Source of the DNA: Oscillospiraceae bacterium
GTDB lineage: Bacteria > Bacillota > Clostridia > Oscillospirales > Oscillospiraceae
Assembly (NCBI GenBank): GCA_902795045.1
Contig: CADBJU010000020.1
Coordinates: 1-64,000 of the forward strand
Direction: 5' to 3'
Length of the DNA: 64,000 nt
Shown here: in pieces, positions 52,046 to 60,309 of the stretch
Layout: each line of letters starts with the position of its first letter
Position numbering within the stretch: the first letter of the stretch is position 1
Notes under the pieces: model-generated
Databases searched by the model: none
What the model saw: the letters and a program-made list of their open reading frames with translations, nothing else
What the model was told of the DNA's origin: nothing
Made by a program: the position numbers and the translations under genes

Positions 52046-52564
52046 ATGGGACTCATTTCCAAACTGCTGAAAACCGGCCTGACCATCGGCGCGCTCGTCA
52101 CCGCCTACCAGGCCACCCAGAAGACCAAGAAGGAAACCGGCACCATTGATGCCGATGCCTTCGTGCGCAACTTCAAGGATCAGGCGATCGAGAACACCAA
52201 GATCGTCGCCGACACCGTCAAATCCCAGCTCACCGGCAAGCCCGCCGAGACCAAGGGCGACTACCGCGTCTCCGACGAGGGCGAGAACGGCTACACCTAT
52301 GTGGACGCAAAGCCCGCCGAGGGTGAGGCCAAGCCCGCCGACAAACAGGCCAAGCCCGAGGACAAGCAGGCCAAGCCCGCCGAGGACAAGGTGAATGAAG
52401 TGATCGAGACTGTGAAGGAGAAGGCGCCCGAGGTCATCGAAAAGGTGCAGGACATCGTGGAGGATATCCGCGAGAACGCGCCCGAGTACAAGGCCCGTGC
52501 CCAGGAATTCGTCGAGGATGTCAAGGAAGCCGCGAAAAAGGCCCTGGACAAGGACGACAAGTAA
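52046..52564 (+). CDS. Helical, Lys/Glu/Ala-rich protein
   Basis: 172 aa, function unknown. A hydrophobic N-terminal segment (about 5-22) is followed by a degenerate repeat KPADKQ-AKPEDKQ-AKPAEDK (about 90-115) and long amphipathic helices (EVIEKVQDIVEDIRE type) to the end, like apolipoprotein or gas-vesicle-associated proteins. AGGAGG 9 bp upstream. It follows the C11 peptidase gene closely and shares its terminator, so the two may act together at the membrane. Confidence 0.7.
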   Translation: MGLISKLLKTGLTIGALVTAYQATQKTKKETGTIDADAFVRNFKDQAIENTKIVADTVKSQLTGKPAETKGDYRVSDEGENGYTYVDAKPAEGEAKPADKQAKPEDKQAKPAEDKVNEVIETVKEKAPEVIEKVQDIVEDIRENAPEYKARAQEFVEDVKEAAKKALDKDDK

Positions 52565-52579
52565 ATCATATAAGCGCAA

Positions 52580-52616
52580 AACAGGAGCCGTGAAGCAAAT
52601 CTTCACGGCTCCTGTT
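52580..52616 (+). terminator. Terminator after the helical protein gene
   Basis: A perfect 16-bp stem AACAGGAGCCGTGAAG with a 5-nt loop. Confidence 0.9.
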
Positions 52617-52658
52617 CTGTCACACAGAGACTTGTTTTGTTATCCTGGGATTTATACT

Positions 52659-52763
52659 ATCCCCTGATAGGAATCTGACAGTCCTTCCGGCAGGAATTGT
52701 GCCATACTGTGTTGGCTTTCTTGACCATATATCTCCATTATGCTCTGCGACAGGGAATAGTAT
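52659..52763. mobile_element. MITE-like element, short copy
   Basis: The ends ATACTATCCCCTG and CAGGGAATAGTAT are inverted repeats; the interior (GACAGTCCTTCCGGCA, TTGACCATATAT, TCCATTATGCTCTGCG) matches the longer copy at 62922-63084, with an internal deletion. Confidence 0.75.
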
Positions 52764-52771
52764 TATTTTGT

Positions 52772-52799
52772 CATCCTGAGCGAAGCGAAGGATCTTTTC
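52772..52799. repeat. Single arm of the TCATCCTGAG repeat
   Basis: The sequence TCATCCTGAGCGAAGCGAAG followed by GATCTTTTC matches one arm of the palindromes at 9258 and 54546. Confidence 0.6.
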
Positions 52800-52820
52800 G
52801 TGCCTGTATCATATGGTCCA

Positions 52821-53375
52821 TCAGATATATCCCAGATGCTCCAGCAAAATCTTCACGCCGATGCAGATCAAAATCACGCCGCCCGCGATCTCCGCCTTCG
52901 CCTTGTAGCGCAGGCCGAACTGGTGGCCGATGTACACCCCGAGGACCGACAGCAGAAAGGTGGTCACGCCGATGAGCGAGGCGGCGGGCAGGATGCGCAC
53001 CTGCAGAAAGGCAAAGGTCACGCCCACGGCCAGCGCGTCGATGCTGGTAGCGACGGCGAGCAGCAGCATGGTTTTGAAGCTCAGGTCGTCGTCCAGATCG
53101 TCGGCCTGCTTTGCCTCGCGGATCATGCTGATGCCGATCACGGTCAGCAGCCCGAAGGCGATCCAGTGGTCCACGCTCTCGATCACATGTTCAAAGCGGT
53201 AGCCAAGCGCCCAGCCGATCACCGGCATCAGAAACTGAAAGCCGCCGAAATACAGTCCCACCAGCACCGCATGGCGCGGCGAAAGCTTTTTGAGGCTCAG
53301 CCCCTTGCAGATGGACACGGCAAAGGCATCCATGCTCAAGCCCACGGCGATCAGCAGCAGTTCAAAAAATCCCAT
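52821..53375 (-). CDS. mntP: Manganese efflux pump MntP
   Basis: 184 aa, six helices arranged as two pseudo-repeats, each with the conserved Asp motif (LSMDAFAVS and TSIDALAVG). Exports Mn2+ (family knowledge). The ATG at 53375 has GGAG 8 bp upstream; a GTG five codons earlier is less likely. The leader is short, so no Mn riboswitch fits. Confidence 0.93.
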   Translation of the reverse strand: MGFFELLLIAVGLSMDAFAVSICKGLSLKKLSPRHAVLVGLYFGGFQFLMPVIGWALGYRFEHVIESVDHWIAFGLLTVIGISMIREAKQADDLDDDLSFKTMLLLAVATSIDALAVGVTFAFLQVRILPAASLIGVTTFLLSVLGVYIGHQFGLRYKAKAEIAGGVILICIGVKILLEHLGYI

Positions 53376-53439
53376 ATCCCATACTCCCACATGTTGGTTT
53401 CATCAGAGTATAACATGTGTGCGGAAAAGTCAAGAGAAG

Positions 53440-54528
53440 TTAGGGAACCTTCTCCGCAATCCTTCCGCAGAGTGCGGAAAACCGCGCATGCAGCTTCTCC
53501 GCAAAAGACGGAATACCCAGAAGTGTAAAGAGGCGCCCGCGCAGAAGGTCCACCGGGATGCACAGCAGCGTGATCACCAGCGCCGAGCCCAGCACGTTCA
53601 GCCACGCGAAGGACCGGGGCAGGGGACATAAAAGCCCGGCACAGGGGACGATGAGCCAGTTCCAGACGGTGGTGTGCAGCAGGAACACGCCCAGCGCCGC
53701 CGAGGACGCCTTCTCGATAAACCTGCTGCCCGGCCCGGTTAGCCGCGCGTGCAGGAGCAGCAGGCAGATCGACGCGAGGGCGATGGTGGGGGAGGTGTAG
53801 CTGTAGAAAATCTTCTCCGTGTTGCCGGGAAAGCCGTCGGGAGAAAAGAAAGAGCGCATCCCCCAGCGCCAGGCGGCGGTGAGCAGCAGCGAGGCCAAAA
53901 GCACCAGCCGGAGCCTGCCTGCCGGAGCGCCGGAGAACCACCCGTGCTTTCGCAGCGAGGCGCCCCAGAAGTACAGCGCCGCAAGCCACATCCAGTTGTA
54001 GCCCTCGCCCAGCAGATAGGGATCGCAGTCCATCACAGCCCGAAGGGCGGTGGAGACAACAGTGAGGGCCAGCAGCGCAAGGCAGATGACGGCATTCATG
54101 CCGCGGGAGACATGGCGCACGATGAGGTTCAGTCCCGGCGCCAGCATCATCATTTCGAAGTAGGCAGTCATATACCAGTTGACCCGCCGCGTCACCGGCA
54201 GGAAAACGTCCGCAAGGCTCATCTCCGCGATCCCCGCGAGAGACGGCAGCAGCAGAAAGAACACGCGGTAGAAAACAAATTGCAGCCACAGCAGGACAAG
54301 CGACTTGAGGCGCAAGGAATTACCATCCTCCCGATACCCCAGCCAGCCGCTCAGGAGTCCAAAGCAGTTGACAGCGCAGAATACCAGCGCGTAGACGAGG
54401 GCGTTTACAAACAGACTGATCCCCGTGCCGGTGCTCAGATCCCCCAGCAGGGCAAAGAGATGAATGCATACCACAAACCAGGCCGACAGAATGCGCAGCC
54501 GGTCCATTCCCGCTTGTCTGTTCTTCAT
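53440..54528 (-). CDS. Acyltransferase 3 family membrane protein
   Basis: 362 aa with about ten transmembrane helices. The N-terminal MDRLRILSAWFVVCIHLF matches the acyltransferase-3 start, with the catalytic-type His in helix 1. Such proteins O-acetylate or acylate cell-surface polysaccharides. Start at ATG 54528 with GGAGCAAGGA; upstream codons run into the palindromic repeat. Acceptor unknown. Confidence 0.85.
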   Translation of the reverse strand: MKNRQAGMDRLRILSAWFVVCIHLFALLGDLSTGTGISLFVNALVYALVFCAVNCFGLLSGWLGYREDGNSLRLKSLVLLWLQFVFYRVFFLLLPSLAGIAEMSLADVFLPVTRRVNWYMTAYFEMMMLAPGLNLIVRHVSRGMNAVICLALLALTVVSTALRAVMDCDPYLLGEGYNWMWLAALYFWGASLRKHGWFSGAPAGRLRLVLLASLLLTAAWRWGMRSFFSPDGFPGNTEKIFYSYTSPTIALASICLLLLHARLTGPGSRFIEKASSAALGVFLLHTTVWNWLIVPCAGLLCPLPRSFAWLNVLGSALVITLLCIPVDLLRGRLFTLLGIPSFAEKLHARFSALCGRIAEKVP

Positions 54529-54545
54529 AGTCCTTGCTCCTTTGC

Positions 54546-54682
54546 AAAAAGCTGTCTCAACACACCGCGTCATAGCTTCGCGAAGCGAAGAATCTTTACC
54601 AGAAGCCCTGTAAAGACTTGAAAGAAAGATCCTTCGCTACGCTCAGGATGACAGACGGACATTGGCTTGAGACAGCTTTATT
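54546..54682. repeat. Palindromic repeat element, TGTCTCAA family, copy 2
   Basis: The arms AAAGCTGTCTCAA and TTGAGACAGCTTT enclose GAAGAATCTTT and GATCCTTCGCTACGCTCAGGATGACA; same plan as 9258-9406. It overlaps the end of the PlsY-like gene. Confidence 0.8.
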
Positions 54683-55319
54683 CATCCAATTTATAGGTAA
54701 TATCCTCTTTGAGGCTCAGGCGCGGCTCGGTGCGGCGCACGAGGCGGATCATCGCCGGGATGTGACGCAGCAGCACCAGCCCCGCCGTCATAAGCGCCAG
54801 GCGCAGGAGCAGGGAGTCGTCCACCGCCAGCACCGATACCATCATGTACACCACGGCCCCCACAGCGGTGCCGAGGGAGAGATAGCGCGTGAGGGCGATC
54901 ACGCCCGCGGTCACGATCATGGCTGCTGCGCCCACAGAGTTTCCAACCATGAAGGCCGCCACGATCATGGCCACCGACGCATGGCTGCCGCGAAAACCGT
55001 AGAATACGGGGAAGAGCCTGCCCAGCACCAGCACAAAGCCCGCGAAGGCGCGGCCCACGTCCGCGTGCCCGCGTATCCCCAGCAGCAGAGAACCCACAAG
55101 GATCGGGACAAGGTCCTTCACAAGCTCCACGGCCAGGAGCTTGAAGAAGCCCCCGATGCCGAACAGCCGCCGGAAGTTGGAGATGAATCTGGTATGATCC
55201 CCCAGCCGCATGAGATTTCGGTGAAAGACGAAGTTTGATGCCAGCACCATCGTGTCCATGCTGCCGAAAAGATAGGCGACGATGGCGGTCAGCCCCAGGA
55301 GGAGCCAATAGATGCTCAT
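54678..55319 (-). CDS. PlsY-like membrane protein with degenerate acyltransferase motifs
   Basis: 213 aa, about five helices, in the PlsY position right after der (4-bp overlap). It aligns with glycerol-3-phosphate acyltransferase PlsY, but the key motifs are eroded: the GSGNxGATN loop reads around RFISNFRR, and GHxFPxFxxFKGGK reads LGRLFPVFYGFRGSH. The third motif (TRYLSLGTA) is kept. Either a divergent enzyme or a paralogue with a new role. Confidence 0.7.
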   Translation of the reverse strand: MSIYWLLLGLTAIVAYLFGSMDTMVLASNFVFHRNLMRLGDHTRFISNFRRLFGIGGFFKLLAVELVKDLVPILVGSLLLGIRGHADVGRAFAGFVLVLGRLFPVFYGFRGSHASVAMIVAAFMVGNSVGAAAMIVTAGVIALTRYLSLGTAVGAVVYMMVSVLAVDDSLLLRLALMTAGLVLLRHIPAMIRLVRRTEPRLSLKEDITYKLDE

Positions 55320-56641
55320 TCCTTGTCCCCCTTCTGGCGGATCACAATGCGGATGGGCGTGCCCTCCAGACCGAAGACGGCACGGATCTGGTTTTCCAGG
55401 TAGCGCTGGTAGGAGAAGTGGAACAGCTCCTTGCTGTTGCAGAAGATGACGAAGCAGGGGGGCTTGATGCCCGTTTGGGTCATGTAGTAGATCTTCAGGC
55501 GGCGGCCCTTGTCGGTGGGCGGCTGGACGCGGGCCTGGGCGTCGGCCAGGACATTGTTGAGCATACCGGTGGAGATGCGCATGTTGGTCTGGTCGTTTGC
55601 AAAGTTGATGAGCTCAAAAATGCGGTCGGTGCGCTGACCGGTCAGGGCGGAGATGAACAGCACCGGGGCGTAGCTCATGAAGCTTAAGTCACGCATGATG
55701 TCCTTGCGCATTTTCTCCATGGTGCCGGTCTCTTTCTCCACAAGGTCCCACTTGTTCACGACCACGATGGAAGCCTTGCCCGCCTCGTGTGCAAGCCCTG
55801 CGATCTTGGTGTCCTGGTCGGTCACGCCGTCGCGGGCGTCGATGAGGATGAGGCAAACGTCGGCCCGCTCGATGGCAAGCTGGGCGCGCATGACGGAGAA
55901 CTTCTCCACGCGCTCCTCCACCTTGGACTTGCGGCGGATGCCGGCGGTGTCGATGAACATATAGCGGCCCTTGTCGTTTTCAAACAGGGTGTCCACCGCG
56001 TCGCGGGTGGTGCCCGCCATGTCGCTGACGATGAGGCGCTTTTCGCCGAGAATGTGGTTAATGAGCGAGGACTTGCCCACGTTGGGCTTGCCGATGACAG
56101 CGACCTTGATAAAGTCATCCTCCGCCTCGTTTTCCTCCGCCTCGGGGAAGTACTTTAAGCACTCGTCCAGCAGGTCACCGGTGCCGTGGCCGTGCACAGC
56201 GGAGACCGCGATGGGATCGCCCAGGCCCAGCTCGTAAAACTCATAGAGCGCCGGGTCCTCGGCCCCGGTGGAGTCCGCCTTGTTGACAGCCAGCACCACA
56301 GGCTTGCGGGAGCGCTTGAGCATGTTCGCCACGTCCTTGTCCGCGGCGGTGACGCCGGTGCGGATGTCGGTGACAAGGATGATGACGGTGGCGGTATCAA
56401 TGGCGATCTGCGCCTGCTCGCGCATGAAGAGCAGAATCTCGCTGTCGGTGGACGGTTCGATGCCGCCGGTGTCCACCATGTCGAAGGTGCGGCCGCACCA
56501 CTCACAGGGCGCATAGAGCCTGTCGCGGGTGACGCCGGGGGTGTCCTCCACAATGCTCAGGCGCTGGCCGACCAGGCGGTTGAATAACATGGACTTGCCC
56601 ACATTCGGGCGGCCCACGATGGCAACAAGAGGTCTTGACAT
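55316..56641 (-). CDS. der: Ribosome-assembly GTPase Der (EngA)
   Basis: 441 aa with two tandem G domains, each with its P-loop (GRPNVGKS at 10-17; GKPNVGKS in domain 2) and NKAD/NKWD, then a KH-like C-terminal domain. Needed for 50S subunit assembly. AGGAGG before the ATG. Confidence 0.97.
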   Translation of the reverse strand: MSRPLVAIVGRPNVGKSMLFNRLVGQRLSIVEDTPGVTRDRLYAPCEWCGRTFDMVDTGGIEPSTDSEILLFMREQAQIAIDTATVIILVTDIRTGVTAADKDVANMLKRSRKPVVLAVNKADSTGAEDPALYEFYELGLGDPIAVSAVHGHGTGDLLDECLKYFPEAEENEAEDDFIKVAVIGKPNVGKSSLINHILGEKRLIVSDMAGTTRDAVDTLFENDKGRYMFIDTAGIRRKSKVEERVEKFSVMRAQLAIERADVCLILIDARDGVTDQDTKIAGLAHEAGKASIVVVNKWDLVEKETGTMEKMRKDIMRDLSFMSYAPVLFISALTGQRTDRIFELINFANDQTNMRISTGMLNNVLADAQARVQPPTDKGRRLKIYYMTQTGIKPPCFVIFCNSKELFHFSYQRYLENQIRAVFGLEGTPIRIVIRQKGDKE

Positions 56642-56659
56642 TTCAAATCCTCCTTATAA

Positions 56660-56778
56660 TCAAAGTGGAAAGTGGAGAGTGAAAAGTGGAGTTATGGTGT
56701 GCCTTCGGCACAAATTAAAATCATCTGCGAAGCAGATACATTCACTTCACTTTCCACTTTTAACTTTTCACTTTATAA
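56660..56778. repeat. Palindromic element with 7-bp tandem units
   Basis: Fills the der/DUF512 gap. Four 7-bp units (AAAGTGG-AAAGTGG-AGAGTGA-AAAGTGG) on one side mirror CACTTTCCACTTT and TTTTCACTTT on the other. Two small hairpins (TGTGCC/GGCACA and ATCTGC/GCAGAT) lie between. Confidence 0.75.
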
Positions 56779-58143
56779 TCAGGTATTGTATCTGTAAAAT
56801 TTCTCGCCCGTCTCTTCCCGGACGGGGATCTGCACTTCCGGTAAAATCCCGAATATGGCATCGCAGAGGGCGAAACCGTCGGACTCCACCGGGTAGATGG
56901 GCACGCCGAGAGCGGCGCTTGCCTCTTCCAGCTTCACGTCGTCCAGGAAGTCGAGCTCCTGCCTTCTCAGCATGTTCTGAGAAACCAGCAGCCGTTCGCC
57001 AAGCTCCTTGCCCTTGAGCTGGTTGATTAAGTCGCCGCCGGTCACAAGGCCGGTGACGTTGATGCTGTGGCCGAAGAAATCGTTCTCGATCGCGTATACA
57101 TGGCCTTTGAGATTCGGGAAGGCCACCCGCGCGTGCTGCAGCAGCTTCTCAAGATACGGCGCCGCCGAGACCCCGGTGGCGATGGCAAAGTCGATGCCGT
57201 CCGGCTCATCCGCCAGCTTCACCGCGCTCTTGAATTCGGTTTCCAAAAGGCGCAGGGTCCCTACGCCGTTTTCAAGCTGGGTATATTCCTCGTAAAACTC
57301 GTCCGGCGGCAGCTCACGCTCCGCCTTAATGTACAGCTCGTCCCCGCAGAAGAAAATGCGGCTGCCGTGTCTGCGGCGGCAGGTTTCCGAAAATTTCTCC
57401 ACCAGGTCGAGGGTTTCCCCCGCATGCTCCTTTGCGAAGGGGGTGAGGGGATAGAGATATTTCCGATGCTTTGTGAGTCCCACCGGGACGATGGACACGC
57501 TGTGCACCGCGGGCCAGAGGGCCTCCAGCTCCCGCATGGAGTGCAGCAGCTCGTCCCCATCGTTAAGTCCCGGGCAGCACACGATCTGGCAGTTCATCAC
57601 GATGCCCGCCTTGGCAAAGCGGCGCATGATGTCGATGGTCTCGCCGGCCCTCGGATTGCGCAGCATCTTGCAGCGCAGCTCCGGATTCATGGTATGCACC
57701 GACACGTTGATGGGGCTTACGTGCAGGGCGATGATGCGCTCCACCTCGCGGTCGGATAAGTTCGTGAGCGTGATGTAGTTGCCCAGCAGAAAGCTCAGCC
57801 GCGCGTCGTCGTCCTTAAAGTACATGGTTTTGCGCATGCCGCGCGGCAGCTGGTCGATGAAGCAGAAGACGCAGGCGTTGGCGCAGGAACGCGGCGCGTC
57901 CATGAGGTAGCTTTCAAAGTCCAGCCCCAGATCGCCGCCTTCGCCCTTTTTGACGTGCAGCGTATAGCGCGTGCCGTCCGGCTTTTGCAGGACCACTTCG
58001 AGGTCACGGTCATAGGCAAAGAACTTGTAGTCGAGCACATCGAGAATCTCGTTGCCGTTGATGGACACCACCGTATCCCCGATCTCCACGCGCCCATGCA
58101 GAGGGCTTGTCGGATCGACAGACTTTATATAATTGTCTTCCAT
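56779..58143 (-). CDS. PDZ + radical-SAM DUF512 protein
   Basis: 454 aa from the ATG at 58143 (SD GGAGGGG). An N-terminal PDZ-like domain (1-65) precedes a radical-SAM-type cluster motif Cys87-x3-Cys91-x2-Cys94, and a C-terminal DUF512 domain. The order matches a conserved clostridial and cyanobacterial family of unknown substrate. It lies upstream of der on the same strand. Confidence 0.88.
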   Translation of the reverse strand: MEDNYIKSVDPTSPLHGRVEIGDTVVSINGNEILDVLDYKFFAYDRDLEVVLQKPDGTRYTLHVKKGEGGDLGLDFESYLMDAPRSCANACVFCFIDQLPRGMRKTMYFKDDDARLSFLLGNYITLTNLSDREVERIIALHVSPINVSVHTMNPELRCKMLRNPRAGETIDIMRRFAKAGIVMNCQIVCCPGLNDGDELLHSMRELEALWPAVHSVSIVPVGLTKHRKYLYPLTPFAKEHAGETLDLVEKFSETCRRRHGSRIFFCGDELYIKAERELPPDEFYEEYTQLENGVGTLRLLETEFKSAVKLADEPDGIDFAIATGVSAAPYLEKLLQHARVAFPNLKGHVYAIENDFFGHSINVTGLVTGGDLINQLKGKELGERLLVSQNMLRRQELDFLDDVKLEEASAALGVPIYPVESDGFALCDAIFGILPEVQIPVREETGEKFYRYNT

Positions 58144-58160
58144 CCGGGGTCCCCTCCTCT

Positions 58161-58304
58161 GCCTTCCTGGCTCCCCCAATGGGGGAGCTGTCAGCGCCGT
58201 TCACGGCGATGACTGAGAGGGTCTTACAAGGACGCGCCGACCCTCTCCGCCCCAGTTTGCGAACTGGGGCACCTCCCCCAAAGGGGGAGGCAAGGATGCC
58301 ATAA
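58161..58304. repeat. Palindromic repeat with GGGGGAG hairpin ends
   Basis: Both ends carry small hairpins (CTCCCCCAATGGGGGAG and CCTCCCCCAAAGGGGGAGG) that also pair with each other; the interior has GAGAGGGTC/GACCCTCTC. Related in plan to 60181-60297. Confidence 0.75.
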
Positions 58305-58343
58305 AAAGCAAAAGGAGGAGAGGCTTCACACCTTTCCTCCTTT
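58303..58343 (-). terminator. Terminator of yceD-rpmF
   Basis: On the minus strand, AAAGGAGGA/TCCTCCTTT stem followed by TGCTTTTT, just after rpmF. Confidence 0.75.
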
Positions 58344-58350
58344 AGCAGCT

Positions 58351-58539
58351 TTACTTGCTCTCTTCAACAGCGATGACTGTCCGGCCCTTGTACTGACCGC
58401 AAGCCTTGCAGGCGCGATGGGGCATGCAGAAAGCACCGCAGTTGGGGCACTTGACGACATTGGGAGCGGTGAGCTTCCAAACGGAAGAACGCCTCTTGTC
58501 ACGTCTCTGTCTCGATACTTTTCCTTTTGGGACTGCCAT
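58351..58539 (-). CDS. rpmF: 50S ribosomal protein L32
   Basis: 62 aa. MAVPKGKVSRQRRDKRRS start and zinc-binding cysteines Cys31, Cys34, Cys44 and Cys47 (C+ form). It follows yceD, the usual partner. Confidence 0.97.
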   Translation of the reverse strand: MAVPKGKVSRQRRDKRRSSVWKLTAPNVVKCPNCGAFCMPHRACKACGQYKGRTVIAVEESK

Positions 58540-58590
58540 GTTGACACCTCCTGTTGACAGCTGTTCTGAGCAGCTTCATAATTCAAAAAA

Positions 58591-59082
58591 TCATTTATCC
58601 AAAAGCTGCTCAAGCACAGCAAATCTTGGATCAATTGGTTTCCGGCACCCGCAGGGGCCGAGGTTCAGGTTTTTGCCGCAGGTCGGACACAGACCCTTGC
58701 AGTCCTCTTTGCAGAGGAACTTGGTTTCCATGTCCAGAATAAAGAGGGTGGAGAGGATCTCGTCAAGGTCGATCTCGTTGCCCTCCAGGACGAAGAGCGA
58801 GGGATCATCCTCGGGATTTTCCTCCACGATGGTTGCGTCAAGCGCCATTTCCTTGAGGCTTTCAAACTCCTCGCCGCAGCGGTCGCACAGGCAGATCATC
58901 TCCGCCGTGAGCGTCCCGGTGAGCCGCAGGATGCCGGCCTCGTTAAAAACGCGCCCTTCGGCATACGGCTTGCGGGGATAGGCCTTCACCGAGGGGAAAT
59001 CCAGACCCTCCGTCTCCAGCTCACACGAAAAGGGAACGGAGCCGCCCGGTATTTCGATGATCGAACTCAGATTCAGACGCAT
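58591..59082 (-). CDS. yceD: YceD-family (DUF177) protein
   Basis: 163 aa from the ATG at 59082; a GTG three codons upstream is possible. Conserved CDRCGEEF in the middle and a Cys-rich end (CKEDCKGLCPTCG...CGC), probably metal-binding. The family is linked to 23S rRNA/50S biogenesis and is almost always next to rpmF. Confidence 0.92.
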   Translation of the reverse strand: MRLNLSSIIEIPGGSVPFSCELETEGLDFPSVKAYPRKPYAEGRVFNEAGILRLTGTLTAEMICLCDRCGEEFESLKEMALDATIVEENPEDDPSLFVLEGNEIDLDEILSTLFILDMETKFLCKEDCKGLCPTCGKNLNLGPCGCRKPIDPRFAVLEQLLDK

Positions 59083-59110
59083 GGTAAGCACCTCGCACAG
59101 TCGCTTTAGT

Positions 59111-59161
59111 ATTATAGATTACTTGACAAGACTTGTCAACACTATTTTCTTATAGTATAAT
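59111..59161. promoter_or_regulatory. Overlapping divergent promoters in a palindrome
   Basis: Minus: TTGACA (59134-59139), 17 bp, TATAAT (59111-59116), for yceD-rpmF. Plus: TTGTCA (59133-59138), 17 bp, TATAAT (59156-59161), for the pseudouridine synthase. Both -35 boxes fall in the palindrome TTGACAAG-A-CTTGTCAA (59123-59139), so the two promoters must compete. Confidence 0.8.
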
Positions 59162-59200
59162 GCAAAAAAATTGAGGTTTTGAAGGGGAATTTTTGTTCAA

Positions 59201-60175
59201 ATGAAGGAGTTTGCCATCAAAAGCAACGACGCGGGCCAGCGCCTGGACCGTTTTGTGGGCAAGGCCGTGCCGCTGCTGCCGGAGTCGCTGCTGCAAAAGT
59301 ACATCCGCCTCAAGCGCGTAAAACTCAACGGCAAGGGCGCCAAGCGCGACACGCGCTTAAGCGAGGGCGACACGGTGCAGCTTTACATCAATGACGAGTT
59401 TTTTGAAAAGCCCCGGGAGGAAAACTCTTACCTCAAGGTCGGCACCCCGCGCCTGTCCATCGTGTACGAGGATGAAAACATCCTCCTGCTGGACAAAAAG
59501 CCCGGCGTCCTCTGCCACAGCGCGGGCGTCTGGGATTATAACACACTCATCGCCAATGTCCAGGCCTATATGGCTCAGAAGGGGGAGTGGCGGCCCAAGG
59601 AGGAAAATTCCTTTGCCCCCGCCCTCTGCAACCGTATCGACCGCAACACCGGCGGCATTGTCATCGCGGCGAAAAACGCGGAGGCCCTGCGTATCTTAAA
59701 CGACAAGATCCGCGACCGGGAGATCGAAAAATACTACCTCTGTGCGGTGCAGGGCAAGCCGAAGCCCGCCTCTGGAAGACTGGAAAATTACTTGTTCAAG
59801 GACGCGAAGAAAAACCAGGTCTTCATCAAGGACCGCCCCGAGCCGGGGGCCAAGACCGCCGTGACCGAGTACCGCCTGCTCATGACCAAGGGCCCGCTGT
59901 CGCTGGTGGAGTGCAGGCTTCTCACCGGACGCACGCATCAGATCCGCGCTCAGATGGCCCACGCGGGCTGGCCGCTTCTCGGTGACGGCAAGTACGGCAG
60001 CGAGCGTTTCAATAAGGGCTTTGAGGAAAAGGGACAGGCACTCTATTCCTACCGCCTGCGCTTCGATTTCCCCACCGACGCAGGCGCGCTCGAATACCTG
60101 CGCGGCAGGGAGTTTCGCGTGCAGCAGGTGGATTTTGCCGAAAAGTATTTCGGTGTGACAGAGCTGACGTTTTAA
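59201..60175 (+). CDS. RluA-family pseudouridine synthase with S4 domain
   Basis: 324 aa: an S4 RNA-binding domain (about 12-70), then the catalytic domain with NRIDRNTGGIVIAAK (catalytic Asp) and LLTGRTHQIRAQMAHAGWPLLGD. Modifies rRNA or tRNA uridines; the exact target (RluC/RluD-like) cannot be fixed. GAAGGGGAA lies about 13 bp upstream. Confidence 0.93.
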   Translation: MKEFAIKSNDAGQRLDRFVGKAVPLLPESLLQKYIRLKRVKLNGKGAKRDTRLSEGDTVQLYINDEFFEKPREENSYLKVGTPRLSIVYEDENILLLDKKPGVLCHSAGVWDYNTLIANVQAYMAQKGEWRPKEENSFAPALCNRIDRNTGGIVIAAKNAEALRILNDKIRDREIEKYYLCAVQGKPKPASGRLENYLFKDAKKNQVFIKDRPEPGAKTAVTEYRLLMTKGPLSLVECRLLTGRTHQIRAQMAHAGWPLLGDGKYGSERFNKGFEEKGQALYSYRLRFDFPTDAGALEYLRGREFRVQQVDFAEKYFGVTELTF

Positions 60176-60180
60176 AAATA

Positions 60181-60297
60181 TAGCTCCCTTTGTGAAAGGG
60201 AGCTGCCGCAACGCGGCTGAGGGATCGACTTGCCTGAAACACCGGTGATCGATCCCTCCGGCCTGCGGCCACCTCCCTTTTTTCAAAGGGAGGTATT
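60181..60297. repeat. Palindromic repeat with GGGAG hairpin ends
   Basis: AGCTCCCTTTGTGAAAGGGAGCT at the left and ACCTCCC...GGGAGGT at the right, with GAGGGATCGA/TCGATCCCTC inside. It lies between convergent genes and may terminate both. Confidence 0.75.
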
Positions 60298-60309
60298 ATT
60301 TTGCCGCTT

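Noticed and set aside
53391-53440. Manganese riboswitch upstream of mntP
   Set aside because: A possible promoter (TTGACT, TATACT with a 15-bp spacer) leaves only about 25 nt of leader, too short for a yybP-ykoY element.
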